NCBI GenBank assembly: GCA_030248215.1
Contig: JASANG010003945.1
Span: 1 to 64,000, forward strand
Origin: Enoplolaimus lenunculus
Taxonomy: Eukaryota; Nematoda; Enoplea; Enoplida; Thoracostomopsidae
Direction: 5' to 3'
DNA length: 64,000 nucleotides
Shown here: positions 34,114-45,854 of the stretch, one piece after another
How the letters are laid out: every line of letters begins with the position of its first letter
How positions within the stretch are numbered: position 1 is the first letter of the stretch
Position numbers and translations under genes: made by a program
The notes under the pieces: model-generated
Told to the model about the DNA's origin: nothing
What the model saw: only the letters and a program-made list of their open reading frames with translations
The model's database searches: none

Positions 34114-35400
34114 TGAGACCTTGGCATTTCATAGTCACAAAGTTCTCTTGTTCTGATGGTGGTCGTATATAACATTACTATTAAAATTTAAAACAGGAAC
34201 GGTATGCGCAGCATTGGATCAGAATGCGTCGTCGACTTTAAACTTGCGTTCGGCCTGCGGTTTTTGTCATCGTCTATTGACGCTAGACGTCTGCTATTTT
34301 AAATGTAGCAAATGGTACTACTATTTTTTCAAAATTTGCAGTTTTAACAATTCCATAGACGACTACAGTTAAAAACTGTTTAAGCGTAGTTAAGTTCCAG
34401 CAATTTTAAGCAAAGGTGCACAGCTGATAATGTTTACTTTAATATATTAGGAGTAGTTGTCAATTGAAACCAAATGAAAAATAGTCGTTGTAAATGGCCA
34501 GTATTCAATTTTGCAGGCAGTTGCTCATTGGTTTACAGAGTACAATAGAAGCCGTCAACTGAATAACGCCCGTAAAACGATAGTTGTCAATTCAACAACT
34601 CCCATATTAAAAGAGTAATCGTAAATTGAACAATGTTCAAACACAGTACGCGTGTCAGCCCTGAGTTTAAGATTACCGTTTTCTTTTCAAACGTCAGCAA
34701 AGTTAAAATATATATATTTGTGAAACTGGCTAAATTTTGATATTAACTGAGTACGCTTTTGCGTACGAAACTGCAATTATGCTGTTCAACAAGCGTTAAT
34801 AATTAGGACTGAAAATAACCCGGATTATACCATGATGGGCCTTGTTTTGGTAATTTTGGGTCAAACTTAGAACTTACGTCAGAATTGGACAGACGTCAGT
34901 AAAAGATTCTAACCATGCTCATTAAAATTAAGACGTTTGAGAACTATTTAAACAGAGTGTTTGTGCTTGATTGACGAGTTCAGTTTCAAAAATTTACGAT
35001 TTAAGATTTTTAAAGTTCTACTCTGCATTGAGCTTTATTGTCATTGTTTACGAAACAATGTGTTTGAGTCAGTCGACTGATTGTTGGAAGTGGTCAATTA
35101 TGTTAAAGGTAAGCGGTGCTCTGTAGGATCAGAGCCATGTATGTGAAAATGCTGTTTCGCAGCTTATTTGGTTATACTCGTTGTAAACTTCTTATGATTT
35201 GAAACATTGTGTGCTATTAAGTTGTATTTATTTCTGCAGAAATTGTCAGTAGGTAAACTTCTTGTTAGAGTAACACTGATAGGGCCAAATTTTCTCTTGG
35301 CGTAACCGAGATCCATGGTGCAATTGCGGCATGTCAACTGTGGCACCGCCTCGATACAGCGATGTGCATCCTCTCAAACCACGAAATATATCGACAGCAC
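34114..35400. other. Long spacer, nothing recognised
   Basis: No open frame above noise and no clear repeat on either strand. Confidence 0.35.
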
Positions 35401-35429
35401 TTAAAAGTTTTGCTCTTGTACATTCCTCC

Positions 35430-35804
35430 ACAAGATTAGGGTTTAGGGTCAGTCTCACGATAAGCTTAGATTTACAAAAAACCTTACCTAAACCAACCCA
35501 TGAGCCGTTGGCCAACCGCTTATCTAAACCTAACTTAAGTGTAAGTCTCAACCTAAATCTTAATTTTAAAGGAAGCAATTGTTCAATAGCCAAAAACCGC
35601 ACGCTTAGAAAAGTTGGCCAATGTTACTTTAAGGGGCGTAACAGTAGATTAACCGTATTCCTAAGCCTAAGCATAAGCCTAAGCGTTGCAAAAATAAGTT
35701 CTTAAGCCATAGCCTAAGCCTACGCAAAAAATGTAATCTAGTACATAAGCTACTCTTTTATAGACCCACCAGAAACCTGGACGCCCCTTAAAGTACCCAG
35801 GGCC
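35430..35804. mobile_element. MITE family A copy A1 beside a TTAGGC-like tract
   Basis: Family A element at 35616-35804: left end GGCCAATGTTACTTTAAGGG, right end GCCCCTTAAAGTACCCAGGG, core of CCTAAG units. To its left, 35430-35570 is another degenerate CCTAAACC/CTTAAG tract. Short frames on both strands here are repeat reading frames, not genes. Confidence 0.75.
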
Positions 35805-36319
35805 GAAAAGTAATAAAACCTGTCTTGTTGAGATACCAATACGTATACGAGATATTAAGATTTGTTTCGAAAATTCAATTTTACGACGTGCAGCTACCGC
35901 TGTAGGCATATGAAATGGTATTGTTTAAATGTTTCGATGAATGGTTCGCAACGGAAATTAAATTTACAGCTTTAGACGTTCCACTGCTGTAGGAAATATA
36001 CTTTGGTCTGACCAGTTTTTTTCGTTCCTTTTTGATTCGTTGACGGCAAAGAAAGCGCAAGTTATTTGTAACTGCAGAAATATTTCGTTTTCTAAACTTA
36101 ATTATTAATATAAAATGTGAAATCGCTCACCGTTGTTCAAAATTTACCTCGCATCGAGTAGTGTTTAAATGTTGAAAATTCCAATTATATATTACCGCAG
36201 AGAATAACAGTACCGTTTGTAGAGCCATAGATAACGTCATTTAGTTTTTTGAATGCAACAGTGAAAACGTTCAATTTACGAATAAAGATATGACAAACCG
36301 TGAGACCTACGACCAGATC

Positions 36320-36580
36320 AACCCTACACTCAAAATAATATTTCTGATATTTAACAAAACATTTCTTACATTTAAGGAATATGCTTAACAAGGTTCACTT
36401 GAAAAATATTTCTGTTATAACAGAAAAGTTTTCAAAAAAAGTTTTGAAACAAAAGTCGGAAAATAAACGTTTTCCTGTTATTTTTATAAAAATTGTCTTA
36501 AATATCTGAAAAACTTTTCAGATTTGCCACAGAAAATACTTTTCTGAATATAAATTTAGAAATACTCTTTTGTGTGAGAC
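36320..36580. mobile_element. Foldback MITE, CCTACACTCAAAA ends
   Basis: Ends CCCTACACTCAAAATAATAT and ACTCTTTTGTGTGAGAC, with inner complementary AAAAATATTTCTGTTA / CAGAAAA-type blocks. Confidence 0.65.
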
Positions 36581-36584
36581 TGAA

Positions 36585-37364
36585 TTGTTGTAGGCTTATT
36601 ATAGCATAATGTGCATAATGTGTGATTCAAATCATTTAGGTCTGTAGGTGGCTCTGCCACTCTTAAACCTATTTCAAACTAAAAACTAAAATACAAACTA
36701 AAACCAAATCTCAAAACCACACCTTAAGGGAGTCCCTGGCTCCACCTAGTCTCTCTTAGAACTTCAGTTAGGCTTAGGCGTTGCTACAAGGCGTAAAATT
36801 GTTAAAAAATATGCCATGGCGGCTGTGTCCGCAATGTAAAACTTACCTGGGCCCTGCGTGGCCATTGAATAATTTTGTATATATGTTTGGCTGGTGCTGC
36901 AGTTAACGCCATAGCTAGGCTATGTCAGCACCTAATATAGGTGTCTAATATTGTTGTTGTTGTTGTTGTAAGTTGATTGTTGTTGTAATCAGGGAAACTG
37001 CACAGGGTGGGTGGCTCTGGACCTAACATAGCATCGGCGGACACCCAATTGTGGGTGTCGGTCTGTATGCAAATTTGGTCGAGACGCACAGGGGGTAGCC
37101 AGGACCGTAATCAGTCTTGAACTTGGAGCTAGTAAAAACGGTTTGTATTTTTGGTGCGGAATTTGGCGTGTTACTATATAGCTTTCTATTTAAATTTGGT
37201 GTGTATCGGAGTAAAGGCGGAAGTTTGTCGGGTAAGTAAGGCTTAATTGAAATTAGGATTAAGAATAGTCACGGTGGCCAGGGCGCTTTGTTTATCCAGT
37301 ATCGGATACTGGTGCCATGTGTTAACGGAAACTTGGGGTATAAAAGGAAACCTGGGAAAACGTA
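36585..37364. other. Spacer with a TTG microsatellite and a hairpin
   Basis: GTT repeats at about 36952-36988 and a hairpin with 8-base arms (GACACCCA / TGGGTGTC) at 37040-37059. A family A-like TTAGGCTTAGGC remnant lies near 36768. It may be leader sequence of the Arg-rich ORF. Confidence 0.4.
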
Positions 37365-37525
37365 GTTTAGTAAATCTAACGGGGTTAGGTTTACTATTCT
37401 ACAACGGATTGGCCAAATCTAACGGGGTTAGATTGGTCGGAAATTGGGTTTATCTCTAACGGGGTTAGAGTGCACGCGTATAAACTTGGAAAAATAGAGT
37501 GTAATTCTAACGGGGTTAGGATTGC
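37365..37525 (+). repeat. Array of four hairpins capped by CTAACGGGGTTAG
   Basis: The 13-base core occurs at 37376, 37419, 37456 and 37507. In each copy the flanking bases differ but still pair with each other, with stems of about 12, 8 plus a bulge, 7 and 13 pairs including G-U pairs. Conserved cap and changing paired stems are what is expected of RNA hairpins. It lies about 0.85 kb upstream of the Arg-rich ORF. Confidence 0.75.
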
Positions 37526-37626
37526 ACGACTCGGGGAAATAGTAAAAGTATTGGTATCGGTGAAGCCAGTGGCTAGACTAAAACGGATTCAGGCATAGGT
37601 TTTAAGGATTCCGGATTAGGCTACAA

Positions 37627-38025
37627 GCAGTGGCGGATCCATGGGGGGCCACCCCGAACGTGGCCCCCCAACAGCATCTCGACAAAAATTATATAGAGTG
37701 TCAATTGCCGTTCTACGAAATAAATTGAAATCCATAACCGCTAATGCTAAAACATTTTCCGACAATAGCAGGCACTTCCAACTCATTCAAAACAGAAACG
37801 TATATTGCTGAAGCTGACTGGATTTTGCTTTTTCAAAACTAGCTGACTGGATTTTGCTTTTTCAAAACTGAATTGGCTTCCGAATCCGAGCCTTTAAAAA
37901 TTGAACGAACGTAAGGAAGTCAATTTTATGGGAATAGCTCGTGGTTTGTGTGTGGGTCAAATGTAAGTTTATTACCTGTGAAATTTTGCCCCCCCCCATT
38001 TTGAGATCCTGGATCCGCCACTGGC
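37627..38025. mobile_element. hAT-type MITE, CAGTGGCGGATCC ends
   Basis: Ends CAGTGGCGGATCCATGGGGG and GATCCTGGATCCGCCACTG. An internal exact 23-base direct repeat (CTGACTGGATTTTGC unit) lies at about 37818-37868. Confidence 0.85.
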
Positions 38026-38392
38026 TACAAGTTAAATTGCATAACCTGTGATTTGCTTGTAATACTCGGTGTTATAAAGGATTTGGGAGGGTTAGTAAAC
38101 ATTTACCGGCCGCGTTACTGAATCAGAGCGATAAGCGTACATCGAGAAAAGAACTGCGTAAAGGTGTGATACAGGATAAAGGACAGAGCTAAAATCACGA
38201 ATTTCTCACAAGGACCTTGACAAAATCTCGCGAATATCCTTCGACTCATCCGCGGATATTTTTCAATGGTCACAACTATTTTGGATTTTACGATATTTCG
38301 AAACAGTTAACGCTTTTGTAAAAGTTGAAATGTCGATTTTTTTGGTCCTATTTTTTTAGTTCAGTCTCATATTGACCGCAGTCGCAGGAGCA

Positions 38393-41300
38393 ATGTGCAA
38401 TTCATCGTTTGATCGTCGTCAAACAAGCGTTACGGAAGGATTTGGACGTCTGAAAAGTATCGATGTATCCACGGCATGGTTACGTAGAGATCGTTGTGCA
38501 GAATATTTCCAGTTGGCTGGGACGTGCCATTTTACGCCGAACTCAATCAGGCAATGTGCAGCAGTTGATCGTACTGTTCATAACTACGTTGTAGAAAATC
38601 AAAAACGTCTTCAAGGCGTTTGTCACGTTAAAAACAACCGTTTAATCTTCGGGACGCAGCGAAGACATTTGGATCAACGCGAAACTCAAAACGACAGGAA
38701 ACGGGCAATACCTACTGACCGGAACATACCCCCGGAAGAAGCAGATGATTCTAGAGCCGACCGTTTGCTATGCTCCAAAAGATCGAAACATGGAGAAAGA
38801 ATGTTCAGAGAGCATGATAAAAGTCGGCGAGTAGAAAGAAGGCAACTGGGGAAAACCCGGCGCACAGAGAAGTTTGGCGAAATTCTGTCCACTGACCGAG
38901 ATCGGAGAGATGCTACATTTGGAACAGGCAAACCAAGTAACACTAAGAGAACATCAAGTTATCGAAATACCGATCGCTTCCGAAGCGGACAGCGCCAGCA
39001 ATTGTCAACGAACACAGCCACGAACACATTTGGAATCGTTCGGCGTTCAGAAACAGACATTCGCCTGAGGTTAGAAGAAATACGAAACGACAGACGAGAA
39101 GAAAATAATGTGGACGAATACAGACGTGAAACAACAAGAAATCATAGAAGGCAAACGAATGAGAACATGCGTCGATCTGAAAGCGATACCGGGGAGATTT
39201 TAAAAAATCGACAAAGATTAGCGAAAACAAGAAATGAACGGCGAGAAAGAAACGATCAGAATGACAACAGTAAGCGTGAAGCAATAATAAATCTCCGAAG
39301 ACAAGCGACTCGTAATATTCGTCGATCTGAAAGCGTACAATCGTGGGAAATTCGTCAAAAACAACCAGAAATGAGGAGCGAACGAAAAGAACGAAATGAA
39401 CGTATCGAAAACAAACGTGAAGTCTCGACTAATCGCCGAAGACAAACCATTGGTAACATTCGTCGATCTCAAAGTGACATAATAGGGTCTCGGGAAATTC
39501 GACTGAGACGAGAGGAAACGAGAAATGATCGGCGAGAAAAAGGCTTTCACCAAGAAAATAGACGACATGCATCAACGGGAAACCAACAAATAACCTCGGT
39601 TGAAAGATTACGGCGCTCTGAGAAAGATAATGATCGCGCACGAGAAAATCGTGCTAACTTGGCTGAAATGACAGAGGAGCGCGCAAGGCGACAGGAGTAC
39701 TCCAACCGAGAAACAAATGAAAAGGCTACGACCCGAATCCAGCCATACAGCGATCGTGTTGTTGCATCTTCCTGGCAGGCAACAGTTGTTCGAGATGCGA
39801 ATTTGGATAGGCGTATACGGCAACTTGATAGAAACCCAAAACACGAACGATCTAAGGACGATACCGACAATGGTTTCCGACGTAACTCAATGTCAATGAA
39901 ACGCAATATGGAATCAAGCCGCTCGACCGTTGTTAATCGTGAAAATTCTCGTTGCATTAAAATCGAAAGCTGTCGCTTAAAAGATGAAGGTTCCACCCGG
40001 CGAATGTTAACACGGTCAATTGATCACAATAGAGGCCTTAAGTCACAAAGCTGTGATTTAAATTCGCAATACAAAGACAGCGCTGATCAAAACGAAAATT
40101 CGAAACTTTCTGACTTAAAATTGACTGGCAAAACAAATCTCGAACTGAAACTGCGTGGTAATAATGCTGATCAAGCGAATGACATCTTTATGATGCAACG
40201 ACTGCCAAGTAGATCACCAGTTAGCGAAGTACGAAACACTGGACATCGAGCAACTCAGAGAAAACACCAGAGCGCAAGCCGAAGAATTGGTGAGAGAAAC
40301 AATCTAGATATGCCAAGAAGCATAGACTATGATCACCAAGCTCGAAATATATTACCTACTCGGGCATCCAGACGAACTGAAACTAACAAAAGCAGTGACA
40401 AGATACGTGTGACCAGATATGGAACACAAAGAGAAGACAGAGCAGACGACAGGTTTACAACGCGAAGAGAAATACCGGAAGATCGGCGAACAAAACAACA
40501 ACGACGTGAAACCAACGTGACTGACAGCCGCAAAGTACGTACACAGACTTCCAATGAGCGTGAACGAAACGGCAGACAATACAGAAATATTGTTGACCGA
40601 ACGAAGAACTGCAATGAAAACGCTGAAAAAACAACTACCCGGGGTCACGCTTCAGAATATCAACGTTCAAGAATACAACAAAGCAACAGACAAAGATCAG
40701 AATTTCAATGCAGTACCAGAAGGCGTAGCTACAGCACAAGCGAATCTGGTTCGCATACTGACAGGTATTGTCCAGTAGTTTCTATCCGCGAAGCAGGAAG
40801 CAGAGCATACATGTCAAACAGAGATCACAGACAAAATCGAGGTGAACAGCGGTCGTCGAATAACTTTCCTCAAGAACGCGAACCAGACAATTGTTTCCAG
40901 GGCAAGGTATTTTTCAGACAATGGGTCGCTTCTGGACGAGCAACTGGAACCAATAGAGAAAGGATCGACATGTGCCATAATGCTGAACGGCGGTCACGGG
41001 TCGTGAACAGAGACACACCTGATCGAGCTTCAAGGCGATTCTCAGACCATTCTAGGGAAATTGATTGTAATTTGAGCCGCGCACGTGCAAGTAACAGACG
41101 ATCCACCGAGTCCAGGACATCGCAAGCGAGCGATGAAAAAATGCAATTCGTACCAAGGGATTCAAGAAGCAATGCTCGGCGTACAAGGGGGATGCAACCT
41201 AGGAACCTAAACGAAAACCTTGACTACAACTATCGTCGATGGACCATTGAGCAAACAGATAGCAGTGGTACGGAAAAGTCAAGCAATAGTTTGCGTTCAA

Positions 41301-42607
41301 ATGTGATTTTGCGACGCCGAACAGAACCATGGAAACAGCAAAATAAACGTCTAAATGGGCACCGCCAGAGCGATGAAATAGCAAGAATTTCAAACCACAA
41401 AACACGAAACAAGTTTTCTGATCAATTCCAAAACTCCATGAAGCGTATGAAAGAAACCAACCGAATCGGCTTAAATGCCGAAGACCGAAATCAAATCGAA
41501 TCATCGCGTGAATCGCCAGCAGCGGAAATGCGACGATTCCAAAACAACCGAGAATCAAAGCGCTGCAGTCGGGCAACTCAAACGAACGGTAATCAAAGGC
41601 AAACGACAGAATCAAACTCAAGGCCGACAAGACGAGTTCATTCTCATCGATCTGAAACGCAACAAGCTTGGACTGCCGCAGGATTCAATGAAGATGGTCT
41701 GTTTCCACAAACTCAATCTGAGCGCAATGATTTGTCACGGTTTTTGACAGCCAATAGGCGTTCGGTGGTAGGCAGACGGGAGATTCAGCAGAACAATCGC
41801 TCAACCCAAAGACGGAAGCAGACAAGACGAATAGCCGAAGAGCATCGAAATTTCAAGCGGCGTTCCAATAGCGACGAAACTACAAGCAATAGTCCATCAC
41901 GGCGAGTTGACAGGCAACAGATGCGACAAAGAGGAACAACCATTTCACCACGATACCAAGATATTATGAAAACAACACACACCAATCAAAGGCAACAGAC
42001 CAGTTCGCTTCGTAATTCTAGACACAAATCTGACGATTGCCAACGGATCAGACGACAATGGCCAGGAGATACTAATGTTAAAAGGCAGAGATATCGAGAC
42101 AGTGGACGAAATAGGCAGCAATCGTTCCATCGAGAAAAAATGAAAAATAGCAGGAAGCAAGATTTGGGCAAAAAACGCAGGATTAATGGCAGCGACCGTT
42201 TTCCAGAAGGTAGTTTGACGACAGACCTGAAACGTCAAGAAGTTGAAATCAAACGGGACAACGATAAACCGGATCGGCTGCACCGACAACGCATTCAGCC
42301 TGTCTCAGACATCCGCAGGATTACGGTACGAAATGTGAACAAAACTGTTGTTTTCGAACAGCAAAAAATATGTGTATTATTTTACTTCAGATTTGTCAGA
42401 AGTGTACGGCTACGCTCACTATTAACTGCGAAAACTTCTAACAACAGTTACATTGACAACACGAATACGCTAGGCGCAAAAACTTGTCTAAATATACATC
42501 GTCTAATCCAACATTTCTATTTGCAAACAGGATCCTTATTCTCAAAGACGTCTGTCACCTACTGTTGTGACCGGAATAAAAGGGGGACTGATATTTTGAC
42601 CTCTTGA
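38393..42607 (+). CDS. Giant Arg-rich low-complexity protein, 1,404 codons
   Basis: A single open frame of 4.2 kb ending TGA at 42607. The frame is open back to a TTTTTTTAG acceptor at 38359, giving FSLILTAVAGAMC before NSSFDRR, so the true start may be in an upstream exon that supplies a signal peptide. The ATG at 38393 is the first in-frame one. The first 80 residues hold five Cys, in contexts such as DRCAEYFQLAGTCHF. The rest is dominated by Arg with Asn, Glu, Ser, Thr and Gln, is strongly basic and is predicted to be disordered. About five tandem 45-residue units (IRRSxSD..EIR..ETRNxRRE) lie at 39032-39720. The last 90 residues lose this bias and may be intronic read-through. I recognise no family. 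Length makes chance very unlikely. Confidence 0.75.
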   Translation: MCNSSFDRRQTSVTEGFGRLKSIDVSTAWLRRDRCAEYFQLAGTCHFTPNSIRQCAAVDRTVHNYVVENQKRLQGVCHVKNNRLIFGTQRRHLDQRETQNDRKRAIPTDRNIPPEEADDSRADRLLCSKRSKHGERMFREHDKSRRVERRQLGKTRRTEKFGEILSTDRDRRDATFGTGKPSNTKRTSSYRNTDRFRSGQRQQLSTNTATNTFGIVRRSETDIRLRLEEIRNDRREENNVDEYRRETTRNHRRQTNENMRRSESDTGEILKNRQRLAKTRNERRERNDQNDNSKREAIINLRRQATRNIRRSESVQSWEIRQKQPEMRSERKERNERIENKREVSTNRRRQTIGNIRRSQSDIIGSREIRLRREETRNDRREKGFHQENRRHASTGNQQITSVERLRRSEKDNDRARENRANLAEMTEERARRQEYSNRETNEKATTRIQPYSDRVVASSWQATVVRDANLDRRIRQLDRNPKHERSKDDTDNGFRRNSMSMKRNMESSRSTVVNRENSRCIKIESCRLKDEGSTRRMLTRSIDHNRGLKSQSCDLNSQYKDSADQNENSKLSDLKLTGKTNLELKLRGNNADQANDIFMMQRLPSRSPVSEVRNTGHRATQRKHQSASRRIGERNNLDMPRSIDYDHQARNILPTRASRRTETNKSSDKIRVTRYGTQREDRADDRFTTRREIPEDRRTKQQRRETNVTDSRKVRTQTSNERERNGRQYRNIVDRTKNCNENAEKTTTRGHASEYQRSRIQQSNRQRSEFQCSTRRRSYSTSESGSHTDRYCPVVSIREAGSRAYMSNRDHRQNRGEQRSSNNFPQEREPDNCFQGKVFFRQWVASGRATGTNRERIDMCHNAERRSRVVNRDTPDRASRRFSDHSREIDCNLSRARASNRRSTESRTSQASDEKMQFVPRDSRSNARRTRGMQPRNLNENLDYNYRRWTIEQTDSSGTEKSSNSLRSNVILRRRTEPWKQQNKRLNGHRQSDEIARISNHKTRNKFSDQFQNSMKRMKETNRIGLNAEDRNQIESSRESPAAEMRRFQNNRESKRCSRATQTNGNQRQTTESNSRPTRRVHSHRSETQQAWTAAGFNEDGLFPQTQSERNDLSRFLTANRRSVVGRREIQQNNRSTQRRKQTRRIAEEHRNFKRRSNSDETTSNSPSRRVDRQQMRQRGTTISPRYQDIMKTTHTNQRQQTSSLRNSRHKSDDCQRIRRQWPGDTNVKRQRYRDSGRNRQQSFHREKMKNSRKQDLGKKRRINGSDRFPEGSLTTDLKRQEVEIKRDNDKPDRLHRQRIQPVSDIRRITVRNVNKTVVFEQQKICVLFYFRFVRSVRLRSLLTAKTSNNSYIDNTNTLGAKTCLNIHRLIQHFYLQTGSLFSKTSVTYCCDRNKRGTDILTS
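39032..39720 (+). repeat. Tandem 45-residue repeats within the Arg-rich ORF
   Basis: Unit starts are near 39032, 39163, 39313, 39454 and 39599 (GIVRRSETD, NMRRSESD, NIRRSESV, NIRRSQSD, ERLRRSEKD). Spacing varies from 131 to 150 nt. DNA identity is moderate, so the array is old. Confidence 0.7.
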
Positions 42608-43640
42608 GAGGCTGCTAGTTGAGAATGCAAGCCCAGATCAAGCCTTAGCGTAAGCATTAGCCAAACAAAAATTAGTCTAAAGCTTAAGTTTACTCTATTG
42701 CAGTCCCACAGAATAACCGCCATTGATCATTACATGGGCCGAATATTGGAAAATGGCTCTAAGCGTTTACGATAACAATTACAGCAGTGAATCTAATAAT
42801 TTAAGGAACAACGATCAAGAAACGAAAACCAAGAACGAGTTTTATACAAAGATCACATTGGTAAACCTTTTGCTGAACAAACCGGATTCACTAAAGCTAT
42901 GCCGTAAGTTTGCTCATTCAACAGCATTGGCGTCTCCAATGCGGGTCAATTTACCGCATGCAATTCGGATGCCGTACAGATTTTTTTGTTAAATAAGGTG
43001 CTGCAACTGGCACTGCGGCAAATAATCATTTTTCCCAAAAAAATTGTTTGAGGAGCACAGAAAGATAAAGGGTCATATTCAAATACCTGCCTGTTCTTGA
43101 GCCCGACAAGTCTGAAGTGAAATGGAATTATTTTAAATTTTGCTTAAGTAATTATAAACGCGGCCTCGAGAATTGCTTTTGCTGTGATATTTGACACTGC
43201 ATTCAAAAAAGCTAATGTATGTGTTCATAAAACCTGTAATACGCCTATAAATCAACAATAAGAGTGTAAACGGATAGTAAAAATAACGGAAACGGAAAAC
43301 GAATATTGAAGTATAAAGGTTTCAAAAATGTTTTATTTTTTGGTCAATGCACAATTGTGGCGTGCGTATATTCGCCGGTTTTCAAAAATATGAAAGAAAA
43401 AATACGGATGCATCGAAATTTTTAAAACTTTGGATGAATTTCGTAATCTTGTTTTATTTCCACCAATTGTAGCATATTTGTAACAAAAAATTGCGATATA
43501 TATAGAAAAGTCGAAGTTATAAACTTGAATCATATATAATGCCATATTGTCCTATATTTAAACAAATCATATTTCGAAAACGATGACAGTTGCAAAATAT
43601 GCAAAATAGTTGCTAGGTAGTCAAAGTTGCATGGCTTCAA
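42608..43640. other. Spacer with MITE family B remnant
   Basis: A half copy of family B lies at 42655-42735 (AATTAGTCTAAAGCTTAAGT, CATTACATGGGCCG). The remainder is AT-rich without genes. Confidence 0.5.
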
Positions 43641-43885
43641 TCATTAAATTCCAATTCACTTGCAAGTTTTTGCCTCAAGAACTCGCAGCTGAAATTTTCC
43701 AAGTTGCAAGCTCTTTGCTGATATGTTGTAGCTACGATTTGCACATGCATGTTTTGGCAGAAACATTGTAGCTGCAACTTGCGGTCGCAGGTTTTGTGAA
43801 TGGGATTTCATAAAAATATAGATGTAAAGTTGCAGCTGTAGGGTTTCACTGCATAAACTTGCACGTGTGAATAGGGTTTAAATAG
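43640..43885. mobile_element. Degraded MITE, copy F2
   Basis: Contains CACTTGCAAGTTTTTGCC at the left, AACTTGCACGTGTGAATAGG at the right, and scattered GCAGCTG motifs. Confidence 0.65.
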
Positions 43886-44153
43886 CTTTTCAGTTATGTA
43901 ATACATCAATTATAAAAATTAAACAATATTTGGTAAGCAACTGTCATATTAATACTACTTTAATAATCAAACTCACTTCCACGCAATTTCCAACTTTTAT
44001 TTGGAGCAGACAACTTTTTCAGTTTTCGTTTGTCGAATCAGATTTAAATATTTTACGGGGCCACAGTAACTTCGTCATAACCGTCAAAGACAAAGAAGTA
44101 GCCACTAGTGGCCAGTGGTCAAAGCACTGCTTTGTGATTTTTTCAAAAATTTT

Positions 44154-44377
44154 GGCCTGGCAAATGTAAAGAACAAAGGCGGAACAGTATTAAAGGCATA
44201 TTCCTAAGCCTAAGCCTAGGCCTAAGCCTAAACCTAAGCGTAAGAATGAGCATATACCTGTACCTAAGCCTAAGTCTAATCCTAAGCCTAAGCCAAGCAA
44301 AAAATAGTCTAAAGCTTAAGCTTACTCTTTTCTAGTCCCACAGAAAATCGTTCCGTCCCTGATCTTTACATGGACCG
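44154..44377. mobile_element. TTAGGC-bearing MITE family B, copy B1
   Basis: Left end AATGTAAAGAACAAAGGCGG, right end CCCTGATCTTTACATGGACC, core with at least ten CCTAAG units. Confidence 0.85.
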
Positions 44378-44927
44378 GAATTTTTAACTACGTTTTCTGT
44401 TGGTAGCACAGAAAATACCCTTCGAAATTTGGTTATACCGTAACCATTTTTTTCCGAAATAAGTTTTTCACGTCATAAAATATGTTTCATATTTTTAGGT
44501 TTCGTGACATGTTATTTACGTTTGGATCAGGAATGATGGTTGTGTACCAGTTCATGTCGTACAACTTGAATCGCAAGCAACTCACAGCGTGAAACGTGTG
44601 GCAATTTTGGAACTGCGATGCGGAAATCCTAAAATTGAACCGGAAAAAATATTACATTTTTCAAACTGAGACTTAGCTTTTCATAACCCTGGCCCCGTTA
44701 ATAACCTAATGGATTTATACAGATAAATGTGAAACTAGAAATTCGGTGTCAAAATGGCTGCAAACTGTAAACTATAAAATTTGCAATTTCATTCTCATTA
44801 CTTAATTAATCGGTAATTATACGTCCAGAAACTTTTGAATTTCACATTGGCAAGGATCTGAAATATAGCGTAAACATTGTGCTTCAGCGATAAAAGATTA
44901 ATTTTTTGAGCTGTGCTTAAAATGTTC

Positions 44928-45080
44928 GGTCCATGTAAAGATCAGAGGCAGAACGTTTTTCTGTGGGACTAGAAGAGTAAGCTTAAGCTTTAGACTAATT
45001 TTTTTTGCTTGTCTTAGGCTTAGGCTTAGGCTTAGGAATATGCTTATAATACTGTTCCGCCCCTGTTCTTTACGTTAGCC
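44928..45080. mobile_element. MITE family B, copy B2 (reverse)
   Basis: Reads GGTCCATGTAAAGATCAGAG to CCCCTGTTCTTTACGTTAGC with (TTAGGC)4-like core. Shorter than B1. Confidence 0.85.
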
Positions 45081-45854
45081 AAATGTTCGATCGGATCAAA
45101 TAATGTAGCGACAAAATTCTTTTGTTTAAACACATTGCAAGTTGGTAAGATTAGACGCGACATTCCCCTCTTTTTTTAAAGTAATTCAGTATGACTCGAA
45201 GACCATCTGTAAACTAATAAGAAACATGTCCGTTTTGTTTATTGAACGTTGCTCCGTGGTACTATTTGATCTTGGCCTGAATGCATGTAGCACCAATCAT
45301 CAGTTGCTGCTAGGTCTTGTAACTTTGGATTCAGAAGATGGCGAGGTTCGACCATCAGCACATTTTTCGCATTCAATCTGTTTGTTTTTACTTCAGCGGA
45401 AACTTTGAGATCCGTAATTGCACAAATTAGCTAGATTGAAAACCTGTCACTGACTACTGATAGATGTTAAATGCATTTGAGAATATGAATACTAAAGATT
45501 AAAGTTAAACTGACCAGCAATAAATATCAGCATGATTTGTGTTGTTGTTTTCGAAAATGTTGTCTGGGCGGCATTCGTCGTGTAAATAGTATTTAGTTCT
45601 GTCTTCACAGCCTAGTCCATCAATTCAGAGAAAATCAATTATGTTTCAAAAATAGTTAAGGAATCTGCATTGATTACACAAAATGTGTAATTAATGAAAA
45701 TTATAGTTTTCATCTGCTTGCTTTCGACTTACAGAAAAAATCATAGTTGCTGAGTTGAGAGTTTAGTTGATGTTTTTTTTAAATTTTTGATTATATATGT
45801 GTAAAACATTTCACTAATCATTACTAGAATCATTTTTAAACTGTCACCGGTTGC
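45081..45854. other. Spacer with one weak plus-strand frame
   Basis: Open frame 45142-45408 (includes HQLLLGLVTLDSEDGEVRPS) is coding-like in part, but no splice partners or domain were found. Confidence 0.3.

Noticed and set aside
38686-42289. Many antisense ORFs across the Arg-rich gene
   Set aside because: They are short and arise from the biased codon content of the long plus-strand frame.
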